DNA of 64,000 bases, from positions 6,448,001-6,512,000 of the forward strand of contig JANTQA010000060.1 in NCBI GenBank assembly GCA_027625915.1, read 5' to 3'. Position numbers and translations under genes: made by a program. This document shows, piece after piece, positions 1 through 11,952 of the stretch (positions are counted from its first letter, which is position 1; each line of letters opens with the position of its first letter). The DNA is from Anaeramoeba flamelloides. Lineage: Eukaryota; Metamonada; Anaeramoebidae. The notes under the pieces were generated by a model, which was not told the DNA's origin, made no database searches, and was given only the letters and a program-made list of their open reading frames with translations.

Positions 1-364
1 ATCTTATTGTCAACAATTTTGATTTTCAAAAGAAATTGAGAAATTTTGCACAAGACATTCCAATGAATTGGGCCATAATTTTTTTTTTACATATATTTTT
101 TTTCAGAATTTTCTAAGTTTGTTCAGGTATTTCTTTAATGGTTATCAACTCTAATTCGATTTTTATTATTTCTCTTATTCATAAACAATCTGGGTTTGGC
201 TTATTGTTTAAAAAAATAAATTTTTCATCTTTGGCTGGGTAACTTTGAGTGAATAATTGAATAATTTAAAAAAATATTTTTTTTTTTTTTTTGATTTTTT
301 ATACTTTTTACCTTTTCCAAATTTCCCTTTTTAAGTTGTTTGGGTTCCTCCTCTTTTTGTTTTT

Positions 365-640
365 TTAGGTGCTTGGAGAGGTTCAAGGAATAAAAAATCA
401 TTATAAGAATTGGTGGACTTGGTCATGAGTAACCTAACCAAACTTGTTAATGATCAGATCTAAAATGAATTGAGCTGGACTTATGCAACTGTAGAGAACT
501 GAATCCAACAAATGCGATCTGAAACCAACCAAAGTGAACCGAATTGGACTTTCCGTACAATCTGTCGAGTCGTTACCTGGACTGGGTTTTTGCTGTCGAG
601 TCGGTATCTTGTACTGGGATTTTGTGAAAACAAGATTTGG
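365..640. other. GC-richer island of unknown nature
   Basis: This 275-bp island has clearly higher G+C than its surroundings. It contains an imperfect tandem duplication: the block beginning CTGTCGAGTCG near 560 is repeated near 593, each followed by a variant of CTGGACTGGG or TTGTACTGGG. The minus strand is open for about 70 codons. No protein family is recognised. It may be an eroded repeat (the word TTGTACTGGGAT recurs near 6,100 in a dispersed repeat) or an exon whose partners are not visible. Confidence 0.35.
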
Positions 641-654
641 GAAACTTGCAAAAA

Positions 655-686
<32 letters not shown>

Positions 687-2019
687 AAGCAACTCAATTT
701 TGTAAAACCAAATCTTATTCTTAAAACCTTAGCACTTTATAGAATCAAAACATCTATAAAGTTTCTAAAAAACTTAATAAAGTAACCTATTTCATTTGAT
801 CTATAGTTGTTCAAATATTTAGATCTCTTTATTAAAACAAGAAATTATTGAAAATATTGATCATTTTTTATGGGCCTATCCTTCCTATGAAAAAGATAGA
901 TTAATATTTCATAACAAATTAAAAAAAAAAAAAAATCTTAATGAATTAATTTAAAACAAACAGTTTGAAACTATTTTCATTAAATAATAATCGTGAAATC
1001 TCATGATTTTACGCTTAAATTATTAAAAGGGAATTTAAGTAAAAGGGTACCCAGAGTGTAATTTACACTTCTTCAACAATAAAAAAAAAAATATTTTTTT
1101 TTGGTAACAAAAATTAGTAAATTAAGTCAAAAAATAAATTAAACAAGTTAATAATATTTTCAATTATTTTATTATTTAGTTCTTTTAAATTAGAAACAAA
1201 AAAATTTAAACTCAATTTAACTTTAATAGATAAAAAGTTTGAAAATTTTTAAAACATAAATTATTTACAATCCCCATTAATAATTAATAAAACTGAAGTT
1301 AAAATAGACCAAAATAGAATTTTAATATATTCGAGAAGATATAAGTTCAAAAAGAAATTTGAGTATATGAGTTTTATACATATCTCTACAACAATTAAAT
1401 TTTAAAAAAAAAGCTGAAAATATTACTATAGGAAATAAATAACTTAAAATTATTGATGGAAATCTAAATCAATAGATAGAACTTTTAATAATTATCCATT
1501 TCAGAGGAAAAAGCTAATACTATTTAAAAAATTATTAATATTATAATAATAATAAATATTTATGTTAAGCAGTGGGGATTTTTTGTCACAGTTATGTAAC
1601 TTTTTGTTGAGGTTAACAAATAAAAAGGACTTTTTTTCAATTATTCTTATGTTTAGGATAGGAATTAAATAAAAACAGTATCTTGACAATTTATGCAAAA
1701 AAGAATTAAATTTTTAGATAGATGAAGATATTAATCTTTTTTTAAGGAAATGTATACTCTATAAAGAAAAAACCTTTTGGATTCAAGAATTAATTTAAAT
1801 TAATACAATAAAATAAAATATGATATCTTTGGTAGTATTCAAAATAAAGGTTCATTATTTGACCTTTCGTTTGATAACAATAAATAAAATTATGATTCTT
1901 TATTAATAGTTCTAAAAAAAAATTTAAAAATTTGGGTGGTACCTTCAAGTGACTCAGAGCGCCTATATTTTTCAGAATTAAAAAGAAAAAAAAAAATCCC
2001 AAATTTAACACACTTCTCC

Positions 2020-2732
2020 AAAATTCAAAAAAATCTGTGATCTTATTTTTTTAAAAATTTTGATTTTCTTTTAAAAATCAATTCATTTTCAAATCAAAAC
2101 AACAATGAAAAAAAACTAACAGTGGTTTTCTGGGGGTTTTCTTTTTTTCTTCTGAAAATCTATTGAAATTTTTGAAAATAAACAGAAAACTCAAGAAACC
2201 CAAATAACACTTTTCAAAAATTTAAAAGAATAAAGAAAAATCTTTTATTTAACTCGATTAATTTGAATCCAGAGAAAGATAACTGTTTTGTATTTTTAAT
2301 TTGAGAAATAAAAAGTAAATTTCTTGAATTTTCTTTTAATTTTAAAAATTAAAAAAAAACAAAATTTAAGTTTCAAAAACTTTTCTTTTTTATTCGTTAA
2401 GTCTTCTGGTTTTTTTTTGAGGTTTTCTATTTTAGTTAGAAAATATATTGATTTTCGTTCGGTTTTTTTAAGTTTTCTATTTATTTGGAAAAACAATAGA
2501 TTTTCTTTAGGTTGTTTTTACTCTTTGAAATAAACCGAAAATTTATTAAAATTTTCTGTTTATTTAAAAAGTAAAAAAAACCTAGAACACTTCACAAATA
2601 AAATAGAAAACTTAAAAAAAACCTCGAACACTTCACAAATAAATAGAAAACTCAAAAAAACTCAACAGTGATATTCCAGAATTCAAAAGAATTGAATAAA
2701 ATCTTTGATTTTACTCTATTCTTTTAAATTAA
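2020..2732. repeat. Hairpin-rich dispersed repeat cluster, copy 1
   Basis: The cluster contains AGAAAACTC/AAAAAACC words in several direct and inverted copies. It ends in an inverted repeat at 2,676-2,730 in which CCAGAATTCAAAAGAAT is mirrored by ATTCTTTTAAATT around a TAAAATCTTTGATTTTA centre. Related sequence recurs at 6,960-7,760 and a single hairpin at about 60,115-60,185. Confidence 0.55.
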
Positions 2733-3005
2733 AAAAAAAAAAAAAAAAAGGATACAAGAGGTAAATTAAATTCCTCCCTTCCAAATAAAAATCAAAAAAA
2801 AAAATATAATAAATTTAAAAATAATTTATTAATTATTTTGGATATTATTAGAATTTTATAAAAAAGGGAAAAACTTGGATAATAATATAAAATATTATTA
2901 ATTAAAAAAAAAAATCTACATCAATAATAATTAACAAATAAAAATGAATATAATTAATAAAATAAAATAAAAAAAAAAAAAAAATTTATAAAAATAAAAA
3001 AGTAA

Positions 3006-5185
3006 TTAATCAATAAATGTTTTACATATATCTTTAACCTCTTTCATTATTGTTGATAAATTTACAATTAAATTAGAAAAATTATTTGAATTTTGTTCGA
3101 TTAATTTAATAATTTCTGTCAATCTGGTGTAGTATCTTAGCATTTGAGACAAAGCTCTTTTCAAAGCCTTTGCCCCGTTAGTATAATTATTAAAATCTCT
3201 GATGATTTCTTGATAGATGGAATTTATTGAGTCTCTCCAGTTTTTGGAGAAGTTTTTAAGAATTTTGCCAATTTGTTTGCGATTGATTGTTTTTTTCCTT
3301 TTTTCTCGTTCGGATTTTTCCAGTTTTGATTCAAATAAAAAGGAATCCGTTTTGCCGACAAAGGTTATTAAATCCTTAAAATATTGTTTTAAAACTTCTG
3401 CAATATAAATTTCGTGCTGTTCTTCTAACAGTAGTTCAAATCTTTGTGTTTCTGTGGAAATGATTTCATTTTTGGACAGCACGGATAGAATTAAATCGTA
3501 GTTGTTAATCAAGAAGAGGGTTTGTGACTTTATATCAATTAACTGGGAGGCGTATTTTGATAGATATGTCTCCATTTCTGTTCTCAATAACGATAGACTA
3601 AAAAAGACATTATTTTCATTCAAGTCGTTATTCAATATTAATATCGAAGAAAGTAATTCAGAATATTTTCTCGTGGAAAAGGTTGGTCTTAATTGCGCGA
3701 TATTATTATTTTTGGAATTTGTTTTTTTTTTTTGCTTTTTTTTGGTTTTCTTCATTAATTGTAATTTTTTTTCGTTTGATATATTATTTGAAAAATTAAA
3801 ATCACTCATTAATAAGGTATTATCAAATTCTAAGAATAATGACTGCGCGTTTATTTCAAGTATTCGTTTGAATTGTGGCCAAAGTGTCATGTTGATTCGG
3901 TTAAATAGGCCTTTGATGAGACCAGCAATTCCCGTTTGTAAGATTTCAGAATATTTATTATTTATTTTGATCATGAGAAAAATCCCAATTGCATCAAAGG
4001 AATTTTTGGATAGTGTAGTAATAAAATTTTCTAATGAGCTAATTGATGTGGTTAAAATTTCCTTTGCTAAATTGAGATCTTGGAAAAAATCCGTCGAAAA
4101 TAATGCTTCAGATTGCGTTAAGCGTGTTAATAATAATATCAATTGTGAAAAAATAATTTCCATTGAAAACATTTGTTTATTTTTCACGGCTTCTTTAAAA
4201 TTAATTAATTTCTTCTGTGGTATTTTTGAAAGGATGGATATTCTCTCTTTAACAGTCAATAAATTTGTTGAAGAATTTGGAAAGGTGTTTGTGTTGTTTA
4301 TGTTTTTATTATTTTTGGAATTTGATTTTGTTTTATTTTTCTTTTTGTTTTGATTTGAGATGCTTTTTTGCGCAATGGAAAAACTTAATTCGTCATAGCC
4401 GATCAATGGTGCCTTGCTACCATAGCCATATAAGCATTTCCCCATTAATTTAAATTGGTTTTGGAACATTTCATAACAGCACTTGGCGACATTGATTCGA
4501 TACGAATAAGAAATTTGTACTAATTGCTTTGGATCGTGCTTCCTCACAAATTGAATTAATGTGACATATTTGAAAAGCTTTGTAATTTTCCCGATCAAGA
4601 TTTCATTTACTGTATTCCCAAAATTGGAAAAAGTGCCAATAAAAAAATTAGTAATTCTTTTTAAGACATGTTTACATACCTTTTTAACAATGGGGTTGAA
4701 TTGTTCAAGTGCCTTGGGATCTCCGTCTGATCGAAGTGACCAATCTAGTTTACGATCTAATTCTTGGATATACTCTATGTAGTTTTCGTCAATGGGATCA
4801 TTAAATAAATGATTAATTAACTTGTCACTAATTTCGGCATGTGTTAAAAAGTCGCTTAATTCGGATACAACAGACCTTCGGTTGTGTAATTTAATGCTCA
4901 TTAATTCGCTGTCGTTTTTTAAATTGATTATTTCTCCGCTTAAAGTGGATAATGTCGTACTGAAACTTTGCATTAATGATTCTAATGAATCTAGAATCCC
5001 ATCGCATTCGGTTAGATCGGTATTTAATTCCAAATATTCGTCACACATGTTGAAGTATTCAGAAACAGTAGAATATTTCTCTTTTTTTAAGGTTTCATTA
5101 AGTTTGTCCATATAAGGCCGTATTTTTGTTTTATCTTGAAGCAAATTTTTAATTTCTTCCTCATTTTTATATTCTTCAAATCCCT
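3006..5185 (-). CDS. VPS52: Vps52-like subunit of the GARP/EARP tethering complex
   Basis: Vps52 is a subunit of GARP and EARP, which tether endosome-derived vesicles at the trans-Golgi and recycling endosomes; this role is inferred from the family. About 725 residues are open with no internal intron. The N-terminal third is a coiled coil matching the family (TLSTLSGEIINLKNDSELM, then LHNRRSVVSEL), followed by a conserved middle block (KRITNFFIGTF) and the family signatures FLINNYDLILSVL and FNNYTNGAKALKRALSQM near the C-terminus. Length is close to the 640-720 usual for the family. A Lys/Asn-rich insertion (KKKNKTKSNSKNNKN) and another KKTKKKQKKKT stretch interrupt the conserved parts. No ATG lies in frame at the 5' end: the frame runs to an acceptor TAATAG with exon start 5,185 in phase 1, so one or more short upstream exons are missing from this call. 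The stop is TAA at 3,006. Confidence 0.88.
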
Positions 5186-6000
5186 CTATTAGTTTAATTA
5201 TTATTGTTTTTGAATATTAAATTAATTCGAAATCAATCAAAGTTTTATATAATTTTTCTTATTTTTTTGTAAAAAAAAATGAAATTTCTTTTCTTTTATT
5301 TCTTCTTGAGATTTTAATATTAAAGTTCATTAATCTTTGTGAGAATTGTTTCTTTTTTTTTTTTCTTCTTCTTCTTTTTCTTTTTCTGTAAATTAAAATA
5401 ATAAGTAAAATTAGCTATTAAAATTAAAAATTTTGTGAAATGTACTTTTTCTTTCATTTTCTTTATTTTGGAATCCGGTCAAAAGTTTTTATCAAAATAA
5501 AAACAATCAATAAATTTTAGTTAATTAAAAAAGATATTGTTGAATGACAAAATTTGATATTTATTTTTAATTTACTTTTTTTATTTCTTTAATATTGTTA
5601 AACTCTATATTAAAAAAATTTTTATTTTATCTCTAAAGTGTAATAAAAGACAAATTATTGTGTTAATTTGTTTTTTTAATTAATTTGGTTGGGTTTTTTC
5701 TTTTTTCTACTTTTTGTGATGAAAAATGATTTTGGAAAATTGAAACAAAAAGTTTTCAATTATTAAACGAAAAATGACATTAAAGGGTTTTTGAAATGAA
5801 TGGGAGATCGAAATTAAATAGTTGATAAATGCTATTTATGGTATTAATTATTAAACAAAAATTCGCATATCAGTTTAATTTCTGTAAAAATTATCTCTTG
5901 GCAGATAGTCTAAATATTGTATTTTTTATTATTTTTCTATTTATTTTTTTTAGGTTTTTTTTTTTCTCAGAAAAAGAATTTTTTTTTTTTATTAAAAAGT

Positions 6001-6830
6001 AGATGAGAACAAAAATAATCAATGGTGTGGTTCTAATTTGGTGGGAAAGTATTGTAAGGGGGAACTGGGTTTGGTAATTGGGTTCTTTGATGTAATGTTC
6101 TTGTACTGGGATGAACTTCTGACGAGCACGTTAAAAGGCCTTGTGCTTTGGTTCAACTTCTGCCAAGTACGACATTACTAAAACAGTTGGTACAAACGAT
6201 ATTGAATTAGGATGATGATTTAGAAATTTTTGACCTAAAGGGAAACAACCAACAACACATTCATCACTCAGTGTACAAAACAAATTTTTAAAAATTTAAG
6301 TTTTTGCTTTTTGTTATTATTTTTTTAATCTCCTTTATTTGAAAAAAACAGTAAATACTGGAAAAATGAGCTCAAAAAAGTCAAAGATTTTGACTTTAGT
6401 ATCATTACCAGAGAGGATACTGATGTGTTGTTCAGAAAAATGAATACAAAAGAAATATACGACATCACAATAGAATATTTTCTGACTAATATGACCTGGC
6501 ACGCTATAAGGAAAAATGAATTAAAATCTAAGTCTAAATAGCAAGTCATTCAACTCACCAGAAACATATATCCTCTCAATACTATTATTATTTTTATATC
6601 TTAATCTTTTTCCCACTCTTTATTTTTTATTCTCTTTTTTTTTACTCTCTTTCCAGAAAACTAAATTTAGTTTAAAATACTTTTAATGACTGTAATTAAA
6701 AGGTTCTTTTGACTGCTCTTTGAATTAGGAGTCACAAATTTAGTCACTTCAAAACTCTCTCTTTAAAAGATTAAGAGCTCTTGAGCACTTAACCCTTGTC
6801 AATAAAGCCTAATCTCGTTTATTTCTTGAT
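6001..6830 (+). repeat. Dispersed repeat family R1, copy 1 (conserved 155-nt core 6,652-6,808)
   Basis: The core starting CAGAAAACTAAATT and running through AATGACTGTAATTAAAA, CTCTTTGAATTA, TTTAGTCACTTC and GAGCACTTAACCC is shared with 28,279-28,430 and 14,940-15,093. This copy and the one at 27,945-28,445 also share the upstream part (CTAATTTGGTGGGAAAGT here, TTAATTTAGTGGAAAGT there). Nothing open is conserved. The family was not recognised; a SINE, a MITE or a non-coding RNA gene are all possible. Confidence 0.6.
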
Positions 6831-6959
6831 TTTCTTTCTCTTTTTTTTGTATTTATTTAGAAATATAATTTTTCTTTTCATTTTTTAAAGAAAAGATATC
6901 CTATTGTGTTATAATCTTTTCTAAATTATAATTAGTATAAAAAAGTCGATAAATAAAAG

Positions 6960-7760
6960 AATATTGTTTCAGGAAGTGATATCAAGTGCCGATATTTTCT
7001 TGTGGTTTTCTGTTTTATCTATAAAATCAAAGATTTTACTCTATTCTTTTAAATTCTGGAAAAGCTAGCGGCGGTTTTTGATTCTTGTTTTTGTTTCGAG
7101 AATCTATCGATTTTCTAATCAAAACAAAACTTAAACAAAACTTAACGGAAAGTTTCCTAGGTTTTCCAGGTTTCAAAAAAACCCAACGAAAATCTATTGA
7201 CATTCCAAATAAACAAAAAACTCAAGAAAAGCTAAAGGCGATTTTTTTTTAATTTGAGAAATAAACAGAAAATTTTTGTGATTTACTTGTAATTTCTCAA
7301 ATTAAAAAAACCTAACAAAAGTGCCGTAGAGTGCAGTCAAGTGTCTAGCTTGTTCAGAATTCAAAAGAAAAGAGGTAAATCAAAGAGTTTACTCAATTCT
7401 TTGAAATTTTGGAAAAGCTAAAGGTAGTTTTCTTGAGATTTTCTGTTTTATTTGTTAAGTGTTCTCGGTTTTTTTGAGTTTTCTATTTATTTGGAATGTC
7501 AATAGATTGTCGTTAGGTTTTTTTTACTTTAGAAATAAAATAGAAAACCTCAAAAAAACCTAACGAAAATCAATAGATTTTCCAATATTTCTTAGAAAAC
7601 TCTGGTTAAGGTAACGAAAGGTGCCGTGGGGCGCCTAGGTTTTCAGAATTCAAAAAAAAAGAGGTGAATCCAGGATTTAACTCAATTCTTTTCAATTCTG
7701 GAAAATCTAACAACTATTTTTTTTAATTTTTGAAATAAAACCTAACTGCAAAAGGACCGT
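6960..7760. repeat. Hairpin-rich dispersed repeat cluster, copy 2
   Basis: At least three related hairpins lie here (about 7,018-7,065 half, 7,355-7,430 and 7,642-7,705). Each is built on TTCAGAATTCAAAAGAA mirrored by ATTCTTT-AATTCTGGAAAA. Between them are inverted AAAACCTAACGAAAATC and GATTTTCGTTAGG words, and GTGCCGTAGAGTGC recurs as GTGCCGTGGGGCGC. Confidence 0.6.
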
Positions 7761-7901
7761 AATTTTGTTGAATCACCTCTCCTAATTAGTAATACAAAAT
7801 ATAAAATAAAAAATATTGTATTTTTTTTTTACTTTAATTAAAATAATTCAATAATATTGTATAATTATTTGATGAGTTTTGTTTCTTGATTGATTCTTTT
7901 T

Positions 7902-7931
7902 ATTGTTGTTGTTGTTGTTGTTGTTGTTGTT
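7902..7931. repeat. (TTG)n microsatellite
   Basis: About ten TTG units in tandem. Confidence 0.9.
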
Positions 7932-9091
7932 CAGTAATTGTTGGTTTTAAAATCAAGGAGTAACTATTTTTGAAACTAAAATTCATGTATTTTGAAATCA
8001 TTTTGAGAAGATTAACATATAGAGGTTAATTTAATTAGCAAAATGAATGGTGATGTGCAGTATCAAATGATTTATAGAAAAAGAAATATAATTCGAAAAG
8101 TTCATTAAGTTGAAAATTGAAAAGAAATAAATTCTTCATTTTTTGATTCAATAACATTTACTTTTTATTTTTCAAGAAAAATTTTAAAAGAATCTAAAAA
8201 AAAAAAAATAAAAAAAAAAAAAAAAAAAAAAACTATTACTGATTTACACTCAATATAAATAAAAATAAATGGAAAAATCAATAAAAAGTAAATTATTTAT
8301 TTCCAATCTTTTATTTTTAATCTAGTATCATCCTCAAATTGTGTTTTTTGTTTTTTTTAAAAGCATTGCATTAATTGTTTTAAAATGAAAGATCAAATAT
8401 AAAATTTTTCTCAAAAAATAGCCTCATTTTACTGTTTGTTGAAAAATAATTTTTAAAAAATTTTATTTCAGCTTTCCAAAAAAAATTTTTTCCAAGATCA
8501 AAGCAAAAATTCAAACTACTGTTAATTTCAAAATAAAAGGATCAAAATTTTCCTTCAACTTTCTCCCAAAGAAAATAATAAAAAAATCACCAAAGTACCC
8601 AATTCTAAAATAGAAATTCAAGAGTATAACTGACTTACAGAATTAAATAATTTCATTTGACTTTTGATCTCGAACAATTTTTGAAAAGCTGAATGAAAAT
8701 TTTGTTCAATTTATTTTGCAACAAATAGTATTTAATTCCACAAATCAGTTGTAGGATTAGTATTTACTCGCTTTTGGAATTGGGGCTTTGGTGATTTATT
8801 TTAATTTGAAGGGTTTTGTTTGTTTATTTCTTTTTGGAAAGTTAAATGAAAATTTTGTTTCTTTTTTTTTGTAACAATTAACATCCAAAACAATTTTTCA
8901 ACAAAAAAAAAATTCATCTGATAAATATCGGAAAAATCAAGAAAAATTTTCAGCAAATTCAATTCATAATTTAGAATTTTCACCAAATAAAGGAATTTAC
9001 TTTCCAAATTGTTTTAACCATAGGTGTACTATTGAATACCAAATTAGATATTGTGTTGAAATAATTGAAGAAGAAAAAAAAGGCAAGTGGT

Positions 9092-9675
9092 TCATTTGAA
9101 ACACGAGTTTTGTGATCTTATGCACACACGCATTTTTGATCGTTGTACGTTTGAAAGCAATACTTGATCAGTGTGATTTAATTTTTTTGCTTGGTTACGA
9201 AATCCAGAAGGTTTTTTTTTCATTCAACAGAAGTTATTTAACCAAGAAAATAGTTTTTTTTTCATTTCTTTTGTAACAAAAAAAAAAAAAAAAAGCAAAA
9301 TAAAAAGAAAAAAAAACAAATAAAATTACCATCAAAATCGTCCAGTTGAATAATTTCATTTGTAAGATCTAATGGGACGTCTTCAAGGTGTAAGTTTGAA
9401 TTTGAGAAAAGTGAAGTTCTTGATTTTGGTTTTTTGTTTTTATTTTTGTTGCGCGAAGTTGATTTTGTTTTTTTCCTTTTTTCTGTGGTTATTTTACTTT
9501 TATTATCTTTTTCCCTTTGAGAATTAAGGGTGTTTTTTGTTGTTTTTGTTTTATTTACTTCTTTCGTTGGTTTTGTTGATTTGTTGTGTTCTTTTGATCC
9601 AAATAGAGAAAGTCTCGACTCTTCCTGTTCTTGTTTGTTTGGTTCAAGGTTTGGTTGAAATTTCAGATCGGACAT
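9092..9675 (-). CDS. Basic hypothetical protein, two exons
   Basis: Function unknown. Exon 1 is 9,675-9,330 and starts at an ATG (MSDLKFQPNLEPNK). It ends in phase 1 at a G|GTAATT donor. A second exon at 9,189-9,092 follows an AAG acceptor, keeps the frame (AKKLNHTDQVLLSN) and ends in TGA, giving 147 residues. The middle is strongly basic and Thr/Lys/Asn-rich (KTKTTKNTLNS, KRKKTKSTSRNKNKNKKP), like a disordered nucleic-acid-binding or nuclear tail. It is followed by a more ordered acidic/hydrophobic patch (LTNEIIQLDDFD). Exon 2 rests only on phase and an acceptor with a weak pyrimidine tract; if it is wrong, the gene continues elsewhere. Divergent from the small PH-like gene at 10.5 kb. Confidence 0.55.
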
Positions 9676-10506
9676 CAAGAGAAAAAAAAGAAAGAAATTT
9701 GTGCAAATAAGGAAAAAATGGAAAAGAACCTGAAATTATCAAGAGATTTCGTTGTTTTTTCGTTATTTGACAAACTTGTTTATTATTCAATTATAAACAG
9801 GAACCAAAAATAATCACTTGTTATAAAATAAACAATGAAAAAATCTTGTGATAATGTATTCAAAGAAGTGGTGTTGAATAATGAATATTATTATTTCAAT
9901 TATACTTTCTATAATTTCTCACAAGGAAGAAAGGATATTCGGGAATCGTTTAAGAGAGTATAGAAAATTGTATTGTAAGATTAGGATCTTTTACTTTCAA
10001 TTAAATTGTTGAAGATTGAAATTGTGTACTTGTTTTTTAAATTTGGAAAGTGAAACTAAATTAAAAAGACAATTCCTTTCTCAACTTACACAATTGAAAC
10101 AAATAGAAAAGTAAAATTTAATCTTAAGTTTGGTCTTTTTTAATCGTTACTACTGGTTTTTTATATCTAGATCTATTGAAATTTTATCCGATTTTCGTTT
10201 TTTCAATTTGGACAAATATTTAATACATTTAGGTTTCTTTGTTCTCTCAACACCTGAAATATAGAGATTTCAAATGATCAAATTAATAAATAGAACATAG
10301 GCTATTTTTCGTAAAACTCAAAAACAGGTAAATTACTTTTGAAAAAAGAAATCTATTTGTCAATAAATTAGAGAGAAAATTTTAGAATATAAACTCCATG
10401 AATGATTAAATTACGTTTACTTAATGACACTTATAGACCTACCCAATAAACCAGAAGGAACTTTATTTATTTTTTTTACATATTTTTGATTTTCAATTTT
10501 TGAACA
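9676..10506. other. Intergenic region between divergent genes
   Basis: It lies between the 5' ends of the 9.1-9.7 kb minus gene and the 10.5 kb plus gene, so it probably holds both promoters. No motif stands out from the A/T background. Confidence 0.5.
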
Positions 10507-11135
10507 ATGTTTGAAAACGATACAGTTCTACAAGAAACTCTCTTGGTTCAGTCAAACAAAAATAATATTACCAATAAAAAGTCAAATTGGAAACAACAAA
10601 AAGTTACTGTTTATCAAGATAGAATTGAATTTATTTTGCCAAAGGTAGATTAATTTTTTACAACAATTTTCTTTTTTAAAACAAATTCTTTTTTTATTTT
10701 TCTTTTTCTTTTTTTTTTTCTTTTTCTTTTTCTTTTTCGATTTTTAAAAAAAAAATTTAATATTTATTGTAAATCTAACTCATAATAAAAAGAAAACAAA
10801 TGTAGTTCCATTGGAGGAATTAGAAGTTCTTGTGCCACCACTTACAACTTTTACAAAAGACAAATACATTTTAAAATTATCACAAATGGGAAAGAAACCT
10901 TATTTTTTACAATTTCCTTTAACCCAAACAATGAAAGAATGGAAAGTTACATTAGTTTCAGCAATTATGGATTGTGTAAGTTTGCTTGATTTTTTTTTTT
11001 CTCTTTTTCTTTGATCTTGATATTTTTTGATTTTTTGGTTTTTTGAAGTGGAAGTTCAAGAAGGTATTTGCCAAGCTGAAAAAAAAACAAAGAAAGAATG
11101 AATCAAAAAAAAACAAAACTTCGTTATTGAATTGA
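10507..11135 (+). CDS. Small PH-like domain protein, three exons
   Basis: Predicted 135 residues from exons 10,507-10,644, 10,793-10,975 and 11,049-11,135, all joined in phase 0 with donors AAG|GTAGAT and TGT|GTAAGT. The order of elements fits one PH-fold domain: an early strand pair with SNWKQQKVTVYQDRIEF, a variable middle, a strand reading PYFLQFPLTQ, and a C-terminal helix starting EWKVTLVSAI with the conserved Trp. The PH fold usually binds phosphoinositides or proteins; which applies is not visible. It ends in a basic tail (KKKQRKNESKKNK). The second acceptor is uncertain: the in-frame AAG site was chosen because the better-looking TAG at 10,803-10,805 breaks the frame. PH assignment is by pattern, not by strong motif. 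Confidence 0.6.
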
Positions 11136-11457
11136 AGACTGTTTTCAGATTAGACAAAGTTTTTGGCTTTCTTTTTCATCCATTTCCTTAATGTTTTACT
11201 TTTTTTTTGTTTTCAATCTTCAAAGAACAGAATTTTGAATAACTAAATAAAAACACAAAGAACACAGAACTACACGGGTGAATATATTTAATGAATTTAA
11301 CATCTTACAAACTTGTAACAATTGAAAAACATTTTTACATTTCAAGGACAAAATAAAAACACACAAAAGTTCCCTAATTCCAAAAATAAATAATTACTGC
11401 AAAACACATTTGAAAAGCGGTGTGTGTTGACTATTTCAAGCTTTTCATTTTCTAAAA

Positions 11458-11952
11458 TCAAGATGTTAGTTTGGTCTCACAAAAAAACAATTTTTTAAAG
11501 AGTTTTACAAATTCTTTTTTATCCAAGGGAGCAGCTTGGTAATTGATTTCAGAAGTACAACGACCGTCTTCACGAAAATATGGCGGATTGAAAAACTTTT
11601 GGGTTACACCAGAAACGATCTGTTTAACTCAGAATTAAAGAATTATTATCAGTTTTAATGCAAAAACAAATTTGAGGACAAAATTCAAAACCAAATTTTA
11701 AAAAAAATTTCCAAATGAAAAATAGAAAACTTAATTTTTTTTTTTTGCACTTTTTAAATTCTATTTTTTCAGAAACATTTACCTTAAGTGCCAACTTCAA
11801 AAGCTTTGCTAAATATAATGAATTTGATTCAATCACCTCACTATAATCATGATTCAAGCAGAGAAGATTGGATCATAAAAATAATTGCCAAGATGCATTT
11901 TTTTTCTTGTCTTTTTTTCTTTCTCACAGAAAGTAAAACCAAGATCGTTCAG
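11458..11952 (-). CDS. Unidentified protein, three 3'-terminal exons (5' part not found)
   Basis: Three exons join in frame on the minus strand: 11,952-11,928 (25 nt, ERSWFYF), 11,840-11,783 (LEVIESNSLYLAKLLKLALK) and 11,619-11,458 (from IVSGVTQKFFNPPYFREDG to a TGA stop). Phases match at both joins, donors are CT|GTGAGA and AAG|GTAAAT, and acceptors are TTTAG, TATAG and AACAG. The sequence is compositionally coding-like (balanced residues, GC higher than flanks), with motif FFNPPYFREDGRCTSEIN, but I do not recognise the family. It is convergent with the small PH-like gene, whose stop is about 320 bp away. The upstream exons should lie beyond 11,952; GC-richer patches at 12,480-12,650 and 12,900-13,040 are candidates but could not be joined. 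Confidence 0.5.

Larger units (their letters stand above)
1..3005. other. Intergenic AT-rich stretch with repeats
   Basis: No gene is supported here. It holds homopolymer A and T runs, a GC-richer island at 365-640 and a hairpin-repeat cluster at about 2,020-2,732 (listed separately). Open frames in the T-rich or A-rich strands are what a compositionally skewed strand gives by chance. Confidence 0.6.
5186..9091. other. Intergenic, repeat-bearing
   Basis: This stretch contains the upstream region of the Vps52 gene (missing 5' exon or exons probably within about 1 kb of 5,186), two dispersed repeats (6,001-6,830 and 6,960-7,760) and a TTG microsatellite. I see no other gene. Confidence 0.55.

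Noticed and set aside
3502-4353. 283-codon plus-strand frame
   Set aside because: Lies antisense inside the Vps52 coding exon, lacks any family resemblance and reflects low stop density opposite A-rich codons.
9705-9813. Plus-strand frame overlapping the start of the 9.1-9.7 kb gene
   Set aside because: Short, no support, overlaps the better minus-strand exon.
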